In this document: one piece after another, positions 1 to 10,689 of the stretch
Position numbering within the stretch: the stretch's first letter is position 1
Layout: each line of letters starts with the position of its first letter
NCBI GenBank assembly: GCA_028023455.1
Contig: JAQFVV010000049.1
Location: 6,170,855-6,234,854, forward strand
Source: Epiperipatus broadwayi
Lineage: Eukaryota; Onychophora; Udeonychophora; Euonychophora; Peripatidae
Reading direction: 5' to 3'
DNA length: 64,000 nt
Program-made: the position numbers and the translations under genes
The notes under the pieces: generated by a model
Seen by the model: only the letters and a program-made list of their open reading frames with translations
Told to the model about the DNA's origin: nothing
Databases searched by the model: none

Positions 1-2229
1 AATTTTATTATTGTTAGAAATGCAGATAGGAATTTGTCGATGTACTGTATAGAAAAATCTTGAGAAATAAGATCGGATAGTGACTTGGTAGTACTAGTGG
101 AGAGGAAACCAAGATGATGTTTTTGTTAAGAAATAGGAAAAATAAAGTATTTGGATCATAGTTAGTTTGTGTGATTTCAGTATAGTTAACTAAGCCCTAT
201 GACTGAACACATATAGTTTGGACAGTGTTTTTGCATATCTTTAAACTTTTTGATGTTATAATAAAGCTGAAGAAATAGCTTTAGCATCACTCCTATAATA
301 GAGGTTGGTAGACAGGTAAAGGTCACTCCTCTATAGTGTCTTTTAATTCACTGTGCCATTATTGTCAAGGTTTATGATGAGTAATATTCTAGTTATATTT
401 TGATCCTATGCATCTATCTTCGCTATCCTTATTTCGTGAATCTGCATCGTCAGAAAGATATTTTCAAAGAAATAATGAATAAAATAGAACTGAAGATATG
501 TTATCGTTTATGTAAGAATAGTTTATTTGCTGGAATGTATAGAATTGTGTAATTTTAAAATTGAAAGTCCAAAATATCATAAAGAGAGAAAGAATCATAT
601 AATACAGTTTAAAATTAATTCGGAAATGAATATAAGATTTTTAAAAAGAGAAATCTAAACAAAGTTTTTTTTTAAGTGATAATAAAATTTGAATGTTTTA
701 AATAATATTTTAGAAAATAAATATTGCATATTTATTAAGAAAATAATTCAATAATGTGTAATAAACATATATTTGTGCATGGTATGTTAATAGTTGTAAT
801 TATATCATCCGAAGTAAGGCTTGAATGAGTATATTAGGATTAATAAACATCGGATAATGAACAATAAAACTTAATACCGAATGTAGAAGAATGTTTTGAA
901 TTTGTAGGATTCCATACAACCAATATAAAACTAGAATTTTATTGTTTTGTAGAATGTTTACTACGAATGTAATTTTGTAAAAAAAAAATATAATTTTAAT
1001 AATAGTAGGGATACAAAGTGTTAATGATAATCATATAAGAAATACATTTTGTAACAAGCTAACCATAATAAGAAATCCAATAATAATAATACTGTATTTT
1101 CTTAAGCATTTAAAAGATAAGAGTTAACTAGGAAAAATAAATAGAAGTTTGATTTTCATTTTTTTTATAAACTAGTAAACTAAGTTATGATAGGAGAGTA
1201 AGGATATCCAATGTACATAATGTAAAATATTGTTATTTATTTATGTTATTAATAAACTTTGTTGTAAATTTATTTTAAAGTTTTGTGTCCTCGTTGTTAT
1301 TTCTCCACATGGATGCATGATATCACGATACACTTATAATTGAAACAGACATATAGTTTTTGCACAAAAAGGTAAACATAAAAGTGTTATAATAATTTTG
1401 AGAATTTATTGGTATGTTAAAATTAAAAGATCATAATTTTATATTATTTATTGGTCATAAGTCGGTTGCCACAATATTACATTAAAATATATGCTAATGT
1501 TGCCACACGTATTCTGTTGTCAGATTATTAAAATACTACCACGTACGTATTTATTTATTTCATTTAGGAAGAAATAAGATTATATTATACTATTGTTGTT
1601 ATTATTATTATTTATTATTGTTAGTTGCTGTGTAGTAGATTATGACATAAAATTCCCTTTTCATAGTTTACTACCGTAATTTTAAATCAGTTAGAATACA
1701 ATTTATGAACCTGAGATTTTATTTTATTTTATTTATTTTCTTCATTTTATTTAATTGAGCTAGATTCTTATTATAAAGAATATTAAGATATGATTATTAT
1801 TTTAATCGTAGTGAATAGAGCTTAGAAAGTCGTAAGAATACTATGAGTTAGTTATTTGGTATAGTAAAAGGGGAGTATAGTGTTCTTATGCCATTGAGAT
1901 AGTATCATGTGGATAATATCTCAATGTAGTCTATCTCGTTCCCCGTATCGTCACTCCATGTCTCATGAAAATAATAAATATTTGTTAATTCATTTTAAAA
2001 ATATAACCGTATTTGTATTTTAAAAATTAGAGCTAGTAATCATTTTTTAATTAATGCTGGATATTCATTTATTTAGATGTTAACTGAGCTAGAACCCGGA
2101 ATATATGCGTAATAAATTTTAAACACTATATAATTTTAGAGAGGACGATAGCAGCGGGAGAGGTTAGAATATATACTATCATACTATTTGATATTCATTT
2201 ATTAGATATACTGCAGCCATTTATGAAAT
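1..2229. other. AT-rich sequence, no gene seen
   Basis: No open frame or repeat that I recognise. The only local structure is a short hairpin at 1892-1926, where CATTGAGATA and its complement flank a loop of about a dozen bases. Several T- and A-rich runs occur. Nothing here supports a gene. Confidence 0.6.
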
Positions 2230-3870
2230 CACTCAAAAAAATTGCATCTAGAAAAAGAAGCAAAATTATCCTGAAAAATAAAACAAATACTTGAGAAACA
2301 CTGAACATTGAATACAAATATTTTCTATGATGAAGTAAAACTATTAAGTCTCTCAAACTAGATAAATCAAATGCAAGAACTCCTCACCACAGATCCAATA
2401 TAAAAATGAGGTGAAAAATGTCTGATTCTGATTATAGAAATGAAGTTGGAAATAATACTCTGAAAGTATCACAGGTACTTAACTGATTCAGAGATCTTGT
2501 TCTATTAAAATCTCTTGTTAATTCTAGAAGTTTATCTTGCTAAAACTTGCCAAGATTTCTTATCAAACTTCTTAATCCGTTTGCATCTAAGGCACAGCTT
2601 TTGTTAAGTATTCTAAGCACTTTGTAAAATTAATCAAGAACATAAAAATTAAAAAAAACCTGATATATTTGTAAACCTTGATATGGAAAGTTTATTCATA
2701 AATGTACGTCTGTGAGAAAATATCGTTTATTGTAAAAAAAAAAAGAATTAAATTTAGGATAATATTTTACAAACCAGAAACATCTTCCTATTGATAGAAT
2801 AATAAAACTATTAACATTTTCATAACAACAATGTGATTCCAATGCAACACACAATTCTTCTATCAAAATCAAAAAAACTCTGGGCCCACCACTATCATCT
2901 CTCATTAGCAATATTTATAACAAAAGAACATGAATCCATAGCCACAAATACTATTCCACATTTATCTAATGTTTTATTTTGGTATGTTGATGAAACATTT
3001 TTTGTAGGGACCACATGGTGAAGTACTATTACAAACATTCTGGCTAATCAACAACAACATTACCTTGCAATTAAATCCACAACAGAATCCAGAACAAAAA
3101 CAAAAATTAGCATTCTTAAATATTCTTCTAACAGGATTCCCTCATGACATAATAAAAGTTACAGTTTATAAAACATTATCCTACTCTGAAAAATACTTAG
3201 TTCATACATCCAAACCCACCAGAACACAAAACATTTAATTATACTATTACCAGGGTTTGATTTAAGAGTTAGGGTTAAGATATTGATTTGTAAAAAGAAA
3301 AAACTTATATAAAACAAACTCGCATTAAAAAAACCTTAAATAGACAACAAAAGGTACAAAAATAAATAGATATTTTTGGTACTGTAGTGTATCAATATAT
3401 ACCAGGAATAACAAACAATGTAACAAAAATCTGCAGTGAATATAATATGAGAATAGCTTGTCAAAGCTACATAGCATTATAAGAAGTTTCAACATCTACA
3501 AAACTAAAACTTGAAGTGCTGAAAAATAAAAACTTTTTCCATGGAATTATATGTTATTGTTGGAGAATGTATATTGGTAAGATGAGTCACTCAGTTGAAA
3601 AATAAATTGAAGAATAGAAACTGACAGTTAGTAAAAAGAAAACAGATATATGTGAAATAGTAAATTATGTATGTATCCAAGTGGGAAAATACAAAAATAT
3701 TGGATACAGCAGAAAAAGTAGAAAAAATAATAATCAAAGAACATGCTCTCATGACAATGACAAATAACTCCATAAGATAATCCTGTGTGGTAATGCATAA
3801 TATCTGGAAAACACTAATGAACTTTGCTTTTGATAAACATTCGATATTCAAAATCTAACATAAAGCCTGA
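2230..3870 (+). pseudogene. Penelope-like retroelement remnant (RT + GIY-YIG endonuclease)
   Basis: Decayed Penelope-like element read on the plus strand across several frames. About 2535-2600 gives a segment like LLNPFASK, the start of the Penelope RT fingers. At 2669-2712 FVNLDMESLFINV matches RT motif A (usually FDVESLFTNV). At 2980-3000 WYVDETF matches motif C (WYVDDTF), with the second catalytic Asp now Glu. About 3020-3230 gives the downstream PHGE, LAFLNILLTG and VYKTLSYSEKYL motifs typical of this class. A GIY-YIG endonuclease follows at about 3540-3860: MYIGK is preserved at 3569-3583, then WENTKILD and a final HNIWKTL. Many stops and frameshifts make it inactive. The order RT then GIY-YIG is that of EN-positive Penelope elements. 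The N-terminal part upstream of 2500 is too decayed to place precisely, so the start is approximate. No terminal repeats were identified. Confidence 0.85.
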
Positions 3871-5150
3871 TATGTAAATATCCAAAATTTTTAAACATCC
3901 TTGGCACAATCATAGCTGGTGGGTAAATACTCTAGTATAATTCTGTATTAAACAAATTTAAATAAGATCTAATTATAGAATCTATTTCATTTATGTTGCA
4001 TTCACAGAATAGCTATCCAATAATATAAAATTTAACTTTTAAATTTGTTAACAATGTTTTCTCTTATATTAATGATAACTTTATGCTTTCATTCTCTTCA
4101 ATACATGTAATGTTATTGTCAAAAAAAACATGTATGTTATCAAATAATATGCTTACACTAGTATCATCAGAAAAAATACTTGGATATATTTAAAATATCA
4201 CTTTTTTTAAAATTGTCTTTTCTTAATAAATACTTTCTATAGCTCCAATAATTTTAATTTTATACTTTTTAACATAGCTTTCAAAAAAATTCATTGCTTT
4301 ATCCAAAACTGAAATTTGCACTGAGCCCAAAATTCTATTAATAAATTCATAATATTATATTCTTTTCTATAAAAATCAATACTCTGAGATAAATATTTAT
4401 TATGTGAAAACTGAAAGTTTTTATTATATTTGCTTATGAATTAATTGCTTATCTGTAAATATTTTATAAAAATAAAAAATATTTTAAATGCAAGTCAATT
4501 TTCATTTATTGCCATTCATTATAGTATTCATCTTTTAACTTATAATTTCATTCTATAGTAAATTTATGATAAATTCTTTACCATTTATATAACAATCACA
4601 AAGTTGCATTATTACAATTTAGCATCGTAGATCTAGAAAAATACATAATATCTTACAAAATACTCTATAATAAAGCAAAATACTGGAATTATTTTTTCAA
4701 TTTTTAATAATCCAGTATATAAATAACAAAATAAACACAAGTTATAGCCAGTCATTCATTATATTACTTACACCCTGAGTAACATTTACAGTTAAAAAAA
4801 ATTTTAAATCAAAGGTTGTTTTTTTTTTGATAATATTTTTTTATTTTACATGTGGAAAATAATCTGAAGAAAATAACAATCAAATATGCATATTTTATAA
4901 ATATGATGAACATTTTATTAAATAAAGAATATAAATGTGTAAATTTACACAAAATATAGAAGACTATTCATCCACTTTTAAATGTTAATATTGCGATATT
5001 AATACTTTGAATTTTTTTAGAACTCTAACTACAATTGCTATTAAAAATAGCAGTTACCCAAGAAGCAGGTTATAACTTTTATTGATTTATATATCAAAAT
5101 AGTAAAAATTGCAAAGACAGTTCTAGTGTTTGTTTTAATATAGATATATT
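3871..5150. other. AT-rich spacer
   Basis: No recognisable gene, RNA or repeat. It contains homopolymeric A and T runs. A weak minus-strand open stretch near 4200-4400 resembles no family I know. Confidence 0.5.
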
Positions 5151-5211
5151 TAAAAATTCCACATTAGCGTACATTTATGGAACATGTGAATAAAGTTGTC
5201 TGAAAAAGTAA

Positions 5212-5290
5212 AATGATCCTCAATATGCATTTCTTGCTTAATTAGCAGACTTCAGTTGATCCAGATTACAATCTCTTACATGTCTTATAA
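5212..5290 (+). repeat. Dispersed repeat family C, copy 1 (diverged)
   Basis: Contains the family C core: an ATGCATTTC..GCT block, then a CATCAGTTGG..CCAGATCA-like block and ATCTCTTACATGT. The core is shared with 10.1, 44.9, 45.3, 52.6 and 53.3 kb. This copy is the most diverged and is seen only over the core. Confidence 0.5.
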
Positions 5291-5359
5291 AATTTTATTA
5301 TTTTTCAATGCTAAGTTACTATACTTTGGTTTTAAAATGTAATATATATATAATAAAAA

Positions 5360-5612
5360 TAGAAATGAGGAGATAATATCCATATAAATAGAGAGATAAC
5401 CTTTAACCTTAGATATTGCTAAGAAATTTTCAATTATTACTAAGTGACAAATCCCGAGACTAAGCAATCCAGAGACTAAGCAAAATTTCTTACTTATTTA
5501 ACTTGTTTAGCCTCAGGAATTATCAGTTAATAGTAATTGATAATTTTTTGGCAACATCTAAAGTTAAAGGTTATCTCTTTAGTTACATTGATATTATCTT
5601 CTCATTTCTATT
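5360..5612. repeat. Inverted repeat, about 85-bp arms
   Basis: Arm 1 (5360-5445) and arm 2 (5530-5612) are reverse complements with a few mismatches; AGAGATAACCTTTAA in arm 1 pairs with TTAAAGGTTATCTCTTT in arm 2. The loop is about 85 bp and contains two copies of AGACTAAGCAA. It is distinct in sequence from the larger foldback that begins 55 bp downstream. Confidence 0.85.
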
Positions 5613-5667
5613 CTTTATTACAATAACAATCCATGTAAATATTTAATTCAACATATATATATTATGA

Positions 5668-6428
5668 TAAATGCTATAAAAGAATGCATTTGAAATCTTT
5701 ATCTAGAATTGCCCCCATCCCCAGACCAGTTTCAAGCTATGTCTCACTTTAGTGAGAAACTAAGACACCAGATTCAAAATACCAACTTAAGCTAAGCATT
5801 TATCTAATAGTAAACTCTTAAGAAGATCTGAAATTTTCAGATATCTACATCTCTTTAAATTCAGTTCTCCAACTGAAACAATCAAATGGGCCTGAACTTA
5901 CTTCAGATACACAATATATTAATAGGTTTAGCAATTTAATTTAGTCAAAGCCCCACCAGCAAAATAATAATAGTAATAAAATCAATCATATATCACATGA
6001 CTTATATAACTTGCATTTACAAATATGTAAAACAAAAACATGCCAATAGCTCTAAACAAGATTTTTTAATGATAAATGCTACAAGAGAACACATTCAAAA
6101 TCTTTATCTAGAATTGGCTAAATTAAATTGTTAAGCCTATTAATATATGGTGTATCTAAATTAAGTTTAAGCCCATATAATTATTTCAATTGGAGAGTTG
6201 AATTTAAAGACGTGCAGATATCTGAAAATTTCAGATCTTCTTCTTAAGAGTTAACTATTAGATAAATGCTTAGCTTGAGTTAGTATTTTGAATCTGATGT
6301 CCTAGCTCCTCACTGAAGAGAGCCATAGCTCAAAACCAGTGTGAGAGTGGGGACAATCCTAGATAAAAAATTTCGAATGTATTCTGTTATAGCATTTATC
6401 ATAAAAAAGCTTGTTTAGAGCTATTAGC
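5668..6428. repeat. Foldback element of the shared-core superfamily (nested)
   Basis: Arm 1 is about 5668-5945 and arm 2 about 6115-6403. Both contain the superfamily core CCCCAGACCAGTTTCAAGCT (arm 1 orientation), the mini-palindrome CTGAAATTTTCAG and the AAGCATTTATCTAATAGT block. Between the arms, 6040-6112 is a direct copy of the first 45 bp of arm 1 preceded by CCAATAGCTCTAAACAAG, which pairs with 6357-6428. Two foldbacks are therefore nested. The centre is homologous to the centres of the 58.2 and 59.2 kb foldbacks (TCAGATACACMAYATATTAATA; TCACATGACYTA). No coding sequence is seen. Confidence 0.9.
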
Positions 6429-6435
6429 ACATTCT

Positions 6436-6738
6436 CAGTAGTAGTCAACCTGGTCCTTACCACCCACTAGTGGGCATTCCAGCCTTCATGGTGGGTAGTA
6501 GGGATTTTGTCCGACACTGAAGGACTTTTTTTTAAAATTTAATTGACTTATTAAAAAATTTCATAGAGATTTGTATGCTTTAGCTAGCTATAACTCTGCT
6601 TTATAAATTTTATAAAGTTAAGTTACTTCCCTACTTTATAAATCACCATTACTGAGAAACCAATGGGCAGCTAGAAACTTTTACTACTAACAGAGATACA
6701 AAACTGGGTGGTAGGTATAAAAAGGTTGACTACCCCTG
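6436..6738. mobile_element. Nonautonomous hAT-type MITE, about 303 bp
   Basis: Starts CAGTAGTAGTCAACCTGGTCC and ends GGTTGACTACCCCTG. The ends are terminal inverted repeats of about 15 bp with looser extension (TACC[AG]CCCAC on both sides), and CAG...CTG termini are typical of hAT elements. The inside has no open frame and carries TTTATAAATTTTATAAAG, typical of short hAT derivatives. Expected 8-bp target duplications are not obvious: CACATTCT on the left, TATTAGAT on the right. Apparent CpG losses (TACCACCCAC where the GC-richer form would be expected) suggest age. Mobilisation would have needed a hAT transposase supplied elsewhere; none is in this window. Confidence 0.8.
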
Positions 6739-6740
6739 TA

Positions 6741-6868
6741 TTAGATCACTGATAGAAATGGTTTTCCACCTTTTTTATTAAAGAAGGTTACCTTGATAAT
6801 AAATTGAGATTGTTGATTGTTATTAATAATGGTGTTGTTTAAGTGTTGATTGCTTTCATGTATCTACT
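6741..6868 (+). repeat. Dispersed repeat family B, copy 1
   Basis: Shares ATTAGA[TC]CAC, TTTTTT[AG]TTAAA, GGTT[AG]CCTTGA and TTGAGATTGTTGATTGTTAT with copies at 8.86, 27.7 and 28.1 kb. Family length is roughly 100-130 bp, with no open frame or obvious TIR. It directly follows the hAT MITE. Confidence 0.75.
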
Positions 6869-8778
6869 ATTCACAGACATACATATATTATATTTTACAT
6901 AATTATTAATCTAATATATAGTAAATATATACTTATATTATTGCATCTACTATATTATAAATTATTGTTTTATGATAGTGTCGTTTAAAAATCATTAAAT
7001 GAAAAATAATATATATACAAATTCATAAATTTTCACTTATGCTACTCACATCAATACATTAGTTGGTCTTTTTGTATTCATGCTCTCAATATCATGTCAC
7101 AAACTCAGCATCTAATTTTAAAAAAAGTTATGATTTGTTTCATTTATGAAATTAAAAGAAGTTTTGAAAAGCTCATGATAAAATTGATTAGATATTTAAT
7201 AAAAATTTCTATGCAGTTGGTAAAATAGTAAAAAATATAAAAAAAGAAATTCAACTTATGAGTACTTATGCTTCTGAACATTTTAAAATTACATTCATCT
7301 TAAGCAATGAAGACTGAAAAAGCATTTTACATGTGAGTGGAAATCAAAAAGTATTGGATCTATATAAATACTTTAACAAAACTGAAATGTATGATATCAA
7401 ACTATTTACTGAAATTTAACCGATGATTGTGTAATAAATATCAAAAATGCCAACAACATTGTATGACTTTCTTATATATTTACTCATATGTTTTCATAAT
7501 AAAATATTTTAAAGCCACGCCATTATAAGTTTGCATAATCAATAGTATCATGTGGTATAGTATTGTAATATCCATATTTTTAGATTAGTTTTATAGTTGC
7601 CTATGTTGAAGAAATCTTAGGACTTAAACTTAAAAATAATGCATTTATATATCTAGCATCTACTTTTACTTATTTATATATTTCAAGCTACTAGCATGAA
7701 GTAAAGAAAACTAATGTTTTGAACTTCAATTAATATTCTTGCATATTTTAGAGATTTTAATTTTATGCCAATTATTGATTATGGAATCAAGTTGCTATGT
7801 AAGAAGGTTTGTATCAACACTAGCATCATATCACTTTTTATGTGATTACTCATATCCTTTCATGAGCATTTCTTTAACTCTAGAGTCATCATATTTAACC
7901 CTGAATAATCAATGTACATCACATGGTATAGTACTCTCATGATCTCATATCCCAGACTGGATATTGCATTCAACAGTAAATAAATGAAATTTAAAAAGTA
8001 ACTAATGCAATTTTATATATATTAGTCACAATTTACCTATTTGCATAGCAATAACATAAGTAAGGTGAAAAGATCTATTTATAGTTTCAGAATTAAATAA
8101 GAACTTAAATAGAAATTGCTTCAAGACTTTGCTTTATATTGGCAGAATTGTTACTATTATAACAAAGCAAAAGATATTGCTGTGTTTAAAAAATAATTTC
8201 CAAAAAATGCTGCTGGTATCTGTACAAACAAGTATTGATGTGACTTTTTTAAAAATGTAATATTACCTAGGCATTATATTAGTTGTATTTTTATTATAAC
8301 GTAAATGAAAAATGAGAATAGAATTTCTTAAAAGAAAGAGAGAATGATTTACTAAAACGTTTATGTACTTGTGTACTAAGATTGAATTCAACACTAATAT
8401 ATGTAAATGTGCATTCTATCAATTTGCTATTTAATTGTTTTCTTTAATAACAAGATTATTTTATTTTTGGTAATTATTTTATATTGGGTATTTAATATTA
8501 TAATTTTTAAATTAAATTGAGATAAGTATATACATGTCTAAAACATCTATTATCTTTATATTAGTATTTTAAAACACAAATTATATACTGTTCACTAGTG
8601 CCCATGCTTTGTTACATCCATGCTTTGACTAAAATGGCATGGATACTATAGTTGGATTGTAATAATTTTATGTTCAGCTAATAAAGTTTATTATTCATTG
8701 TGTATGTTTATTGAAATATTCTTGTAAATAAGAAATAACTAAAATATATGCATTTTACAATAAATTTGGCTATTTTTA
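6869..8778. other. AT-rich spacer with a weak duplicated motif
   Basis: No gene. A loosely conserved block (ACTCATATSYTTTCAT ... AATAATCAAT ... CATGTGGTATAGTA) occurs at about 7478-7562 and 7843-7930, and a related one at 12886-12970. These may be old copies of a short repeat. The ORF at 7739-7942 simply crosses it. Confidence 0.4.
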
Positions 8779-8861
8779 TTTCTCTCTCCCTCTCTATCTG
8801 TCTATATATCTATTTACTTACTTATCTGTCTGCCTGTCTGTCTATCCATCTATCTATCTAT
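8779..8861. repeat. Tetranucleotide microsatellite (TCTA/TCTG)n
   Basis: Compound TCTC, TCTA and TCTG repeats with interruptions, directly abutting family B copy 2. Confidence 0.9.
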
Positions 8862-8950
8862 TGATAAAAGGATGTCTTGACAACAGGTTGAGATTGTTGA
8901 TTGTTATTGATATATGGGGTTTGTCTAAGTGTTGAATGATTTTAATGACC
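8862..8950 (+). repeat. Dispersed repeat family B, copy 2
   Basis: AAAGGATGTCTTGACAACAG followed by GTTGAGATTGTTGATTGTTA and TCTAAGTGTTGAATG. It sits exactly between two tetranucleotide arrays, suggesting the arrays grew from the ends of the element. Confidence 0.8.
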
Positions 8951-9020
8951 ATATATATCTACCTATCTATCTGTTTGTCTTTCTCCCTGCCTATCTATCT
9001 ATCTATCTGTCTGTCTACTT
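8951..9020. repeat. Tetranucleotide microsatellite (CTAT/CTGT)n
   Basis: Compound CTAT, CTGT and TTTG repeats continuing the array on the other side of family B copy 2. Confidence 0.9.
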
Positions 9021-10041
9021 ATTTATGTATGTATATATTAAAAAATAAAATAAAAAATTATGATACATATTGTTTGCCAGAACTATAATTTGGATTTAAA
9101 TACAAATAAAACTGATTATTTTTAAAAAAGAATGAGAATTTTCAAACAAACTTAATAACTTTTTCTCACTTATTTGGTCTATAGACAATCAAGATAGTTA
9201 TCTAATTAGCAACAGTAAATGGATATTCATTTATCTTTAGTGAGAACCTGGAGATATTTTGTTTTTACAGTGGTCTACTTTTAAGATTATTTTATTTTCC
9301 TTACATATATAAATATATAATCCAAAAATATAAATTAGACTTTAAGTTATAAATCAATACTTTTCTATTTTCTTTAAATAGTAAATGAATGTAAATAGAC
9401 TGATTTTTAATCAATATTTTTTCTCTCTTTTTTCTACTATCTGAAAAGAACCTAAAATGTATGTCAACATTAAATTATGATTTTCTGCTTTACAACCACT
9501 GGATAATATCTGAAATGAAAATTAAATAATGGGTTACTTAAAAGAAATGATGAACTTCTATAAGACCACAATTCTTAAATTAAAAGCCTTAGAAAAGTAT
9601 TGGATATTAACTTAAGATTATGTATAGTTCGTGTATGTACATGTGTGCATATATATAGATTAAAATATGCCTAGAACACAACGGATCTTTCACACATTTA
9701 TATTTATTTGTGAAGGGGGTTCTAATATTTTTTTTTTTAATATTTAGAAGCTTTTTTAAAAAAAATATTTATCACTTTTAATTATTATTATTATTATTTG
9801 CTGGTTTGTTTAAATAATGCGCATCAAAAAAAAAAAAACATTTAAAAAATGCATTAAAATAATAGAATATATGATCCAGTAATACATACACTGAGGTCAA
9901 TCTTTATAATAATATCATAATCATTTTTCGTTGCTTGGACATAAATAGGAACTACAAGTTAATTCAGTCCTTTTTGTATCACATGATTAGTTTCAGAACT
10001 AATTGCCTTTTTAATATTATCGTTTGTTTATCTTTATAGAA
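9021..10041. other. AT-rich spacer
   Basis: No recognisable feature beyond T, A and ATT runs (9728-9835). Confidence 0.5.
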
Positions 10042-10262
10042 ATAATAAACACCTCCATAACTTCCCCATTCTTTTTAAATTCATATAAATAAAGATACAA
10101 TAAAAGACAATTGACCCCCAAGATGCATTTCGTGCTGAACCAGCACTCATCAGTTGGCCCAGGTCACTATCTCTCATATATATCTTTATTATATGCAAAG
10201 TATTTATCTAGAGTAAATTGTTACTTTTTCATTTACCATTGTCAAACTTCCTCTTTGTTTAT
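10042..10262 (+). repeat. Dispersed repeat family C, copy 2
   Basis: Best-preserved copy together with 44.9 kb. In order it shows a CTCCATAACTTCC lead, TCATATAAATAAAGATACAA, GACCCCCAAGATGCATTTCG, CTGAACCAGCACTCATCAGT, TGGCCCAGGTCACTATCTCT, a TA-rich stretch and GAGTAAATTGTTACTTTTTC. There is no coding potential; the open frame across it is incidental. It could be a SINE-like or MITE-like family, but I see neither a clear pol III box pair nor TIRs. Confidence 0.75.
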
Positions 10263-10389
10263 CTTATATTCAGTTACTGAAATCAAAAGATATTTGAACC
10301 CTAAATCAATAGGCTGATTCTATGCGAACAGATTGCAAATTTATAGATTTTTTTTTTTCATTCTCAAATGAGAATTGATTTAATTATGA

Positions 10390-10575
10390 GAAAAGAGGCA
10401 AAACTTTCCATACCTTATTGCCATCCAGTGCAGGCGAGTAATCAATGGATTCAAGAAGGTTTGTACATAACTTTGTCTAATGCCTATTCATTTACTATCC
10501 CCAGGTTAGTTCCTAGCTTGTGACTTTCTCAGTCTTGAGTTTTGGATCTGAAAGTGCTGTACCTAGATCTTCACC
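10390..10575 (+). repeat. Family A repeat, single arm
   Basis: Shares with the 38.2 kb palindrome, in order: CAAAACTTTCCATAC, TTGCCATCCAGTGCA, AATCAATGGATTCAAGAAGG, TTTGTACATAA, TGCCTATTCAT, CTATCCCCAGGTTAGTTCCT and AGCTTGTGACTTTCTCAGT. Only one arm is present here, so it is a solo or truncated member. Confidence 0.7.
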
Positions 10576-10689
10576 ACATATACATATTTACAACGTTTTA
10601 GTTATTCTTTAATCTCTTTTTGTTTTTGATTAATAACAATTTATATGTTACATTAATAAAATATATGTCCTTATATTTATCTTAATAAG

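Noticed and set aside
3950-4500. Weak minus-strand similarity to a transposase-like helix-rich protein
   Set aside because: Only one short stretch reads well and no ordered motifs follow.
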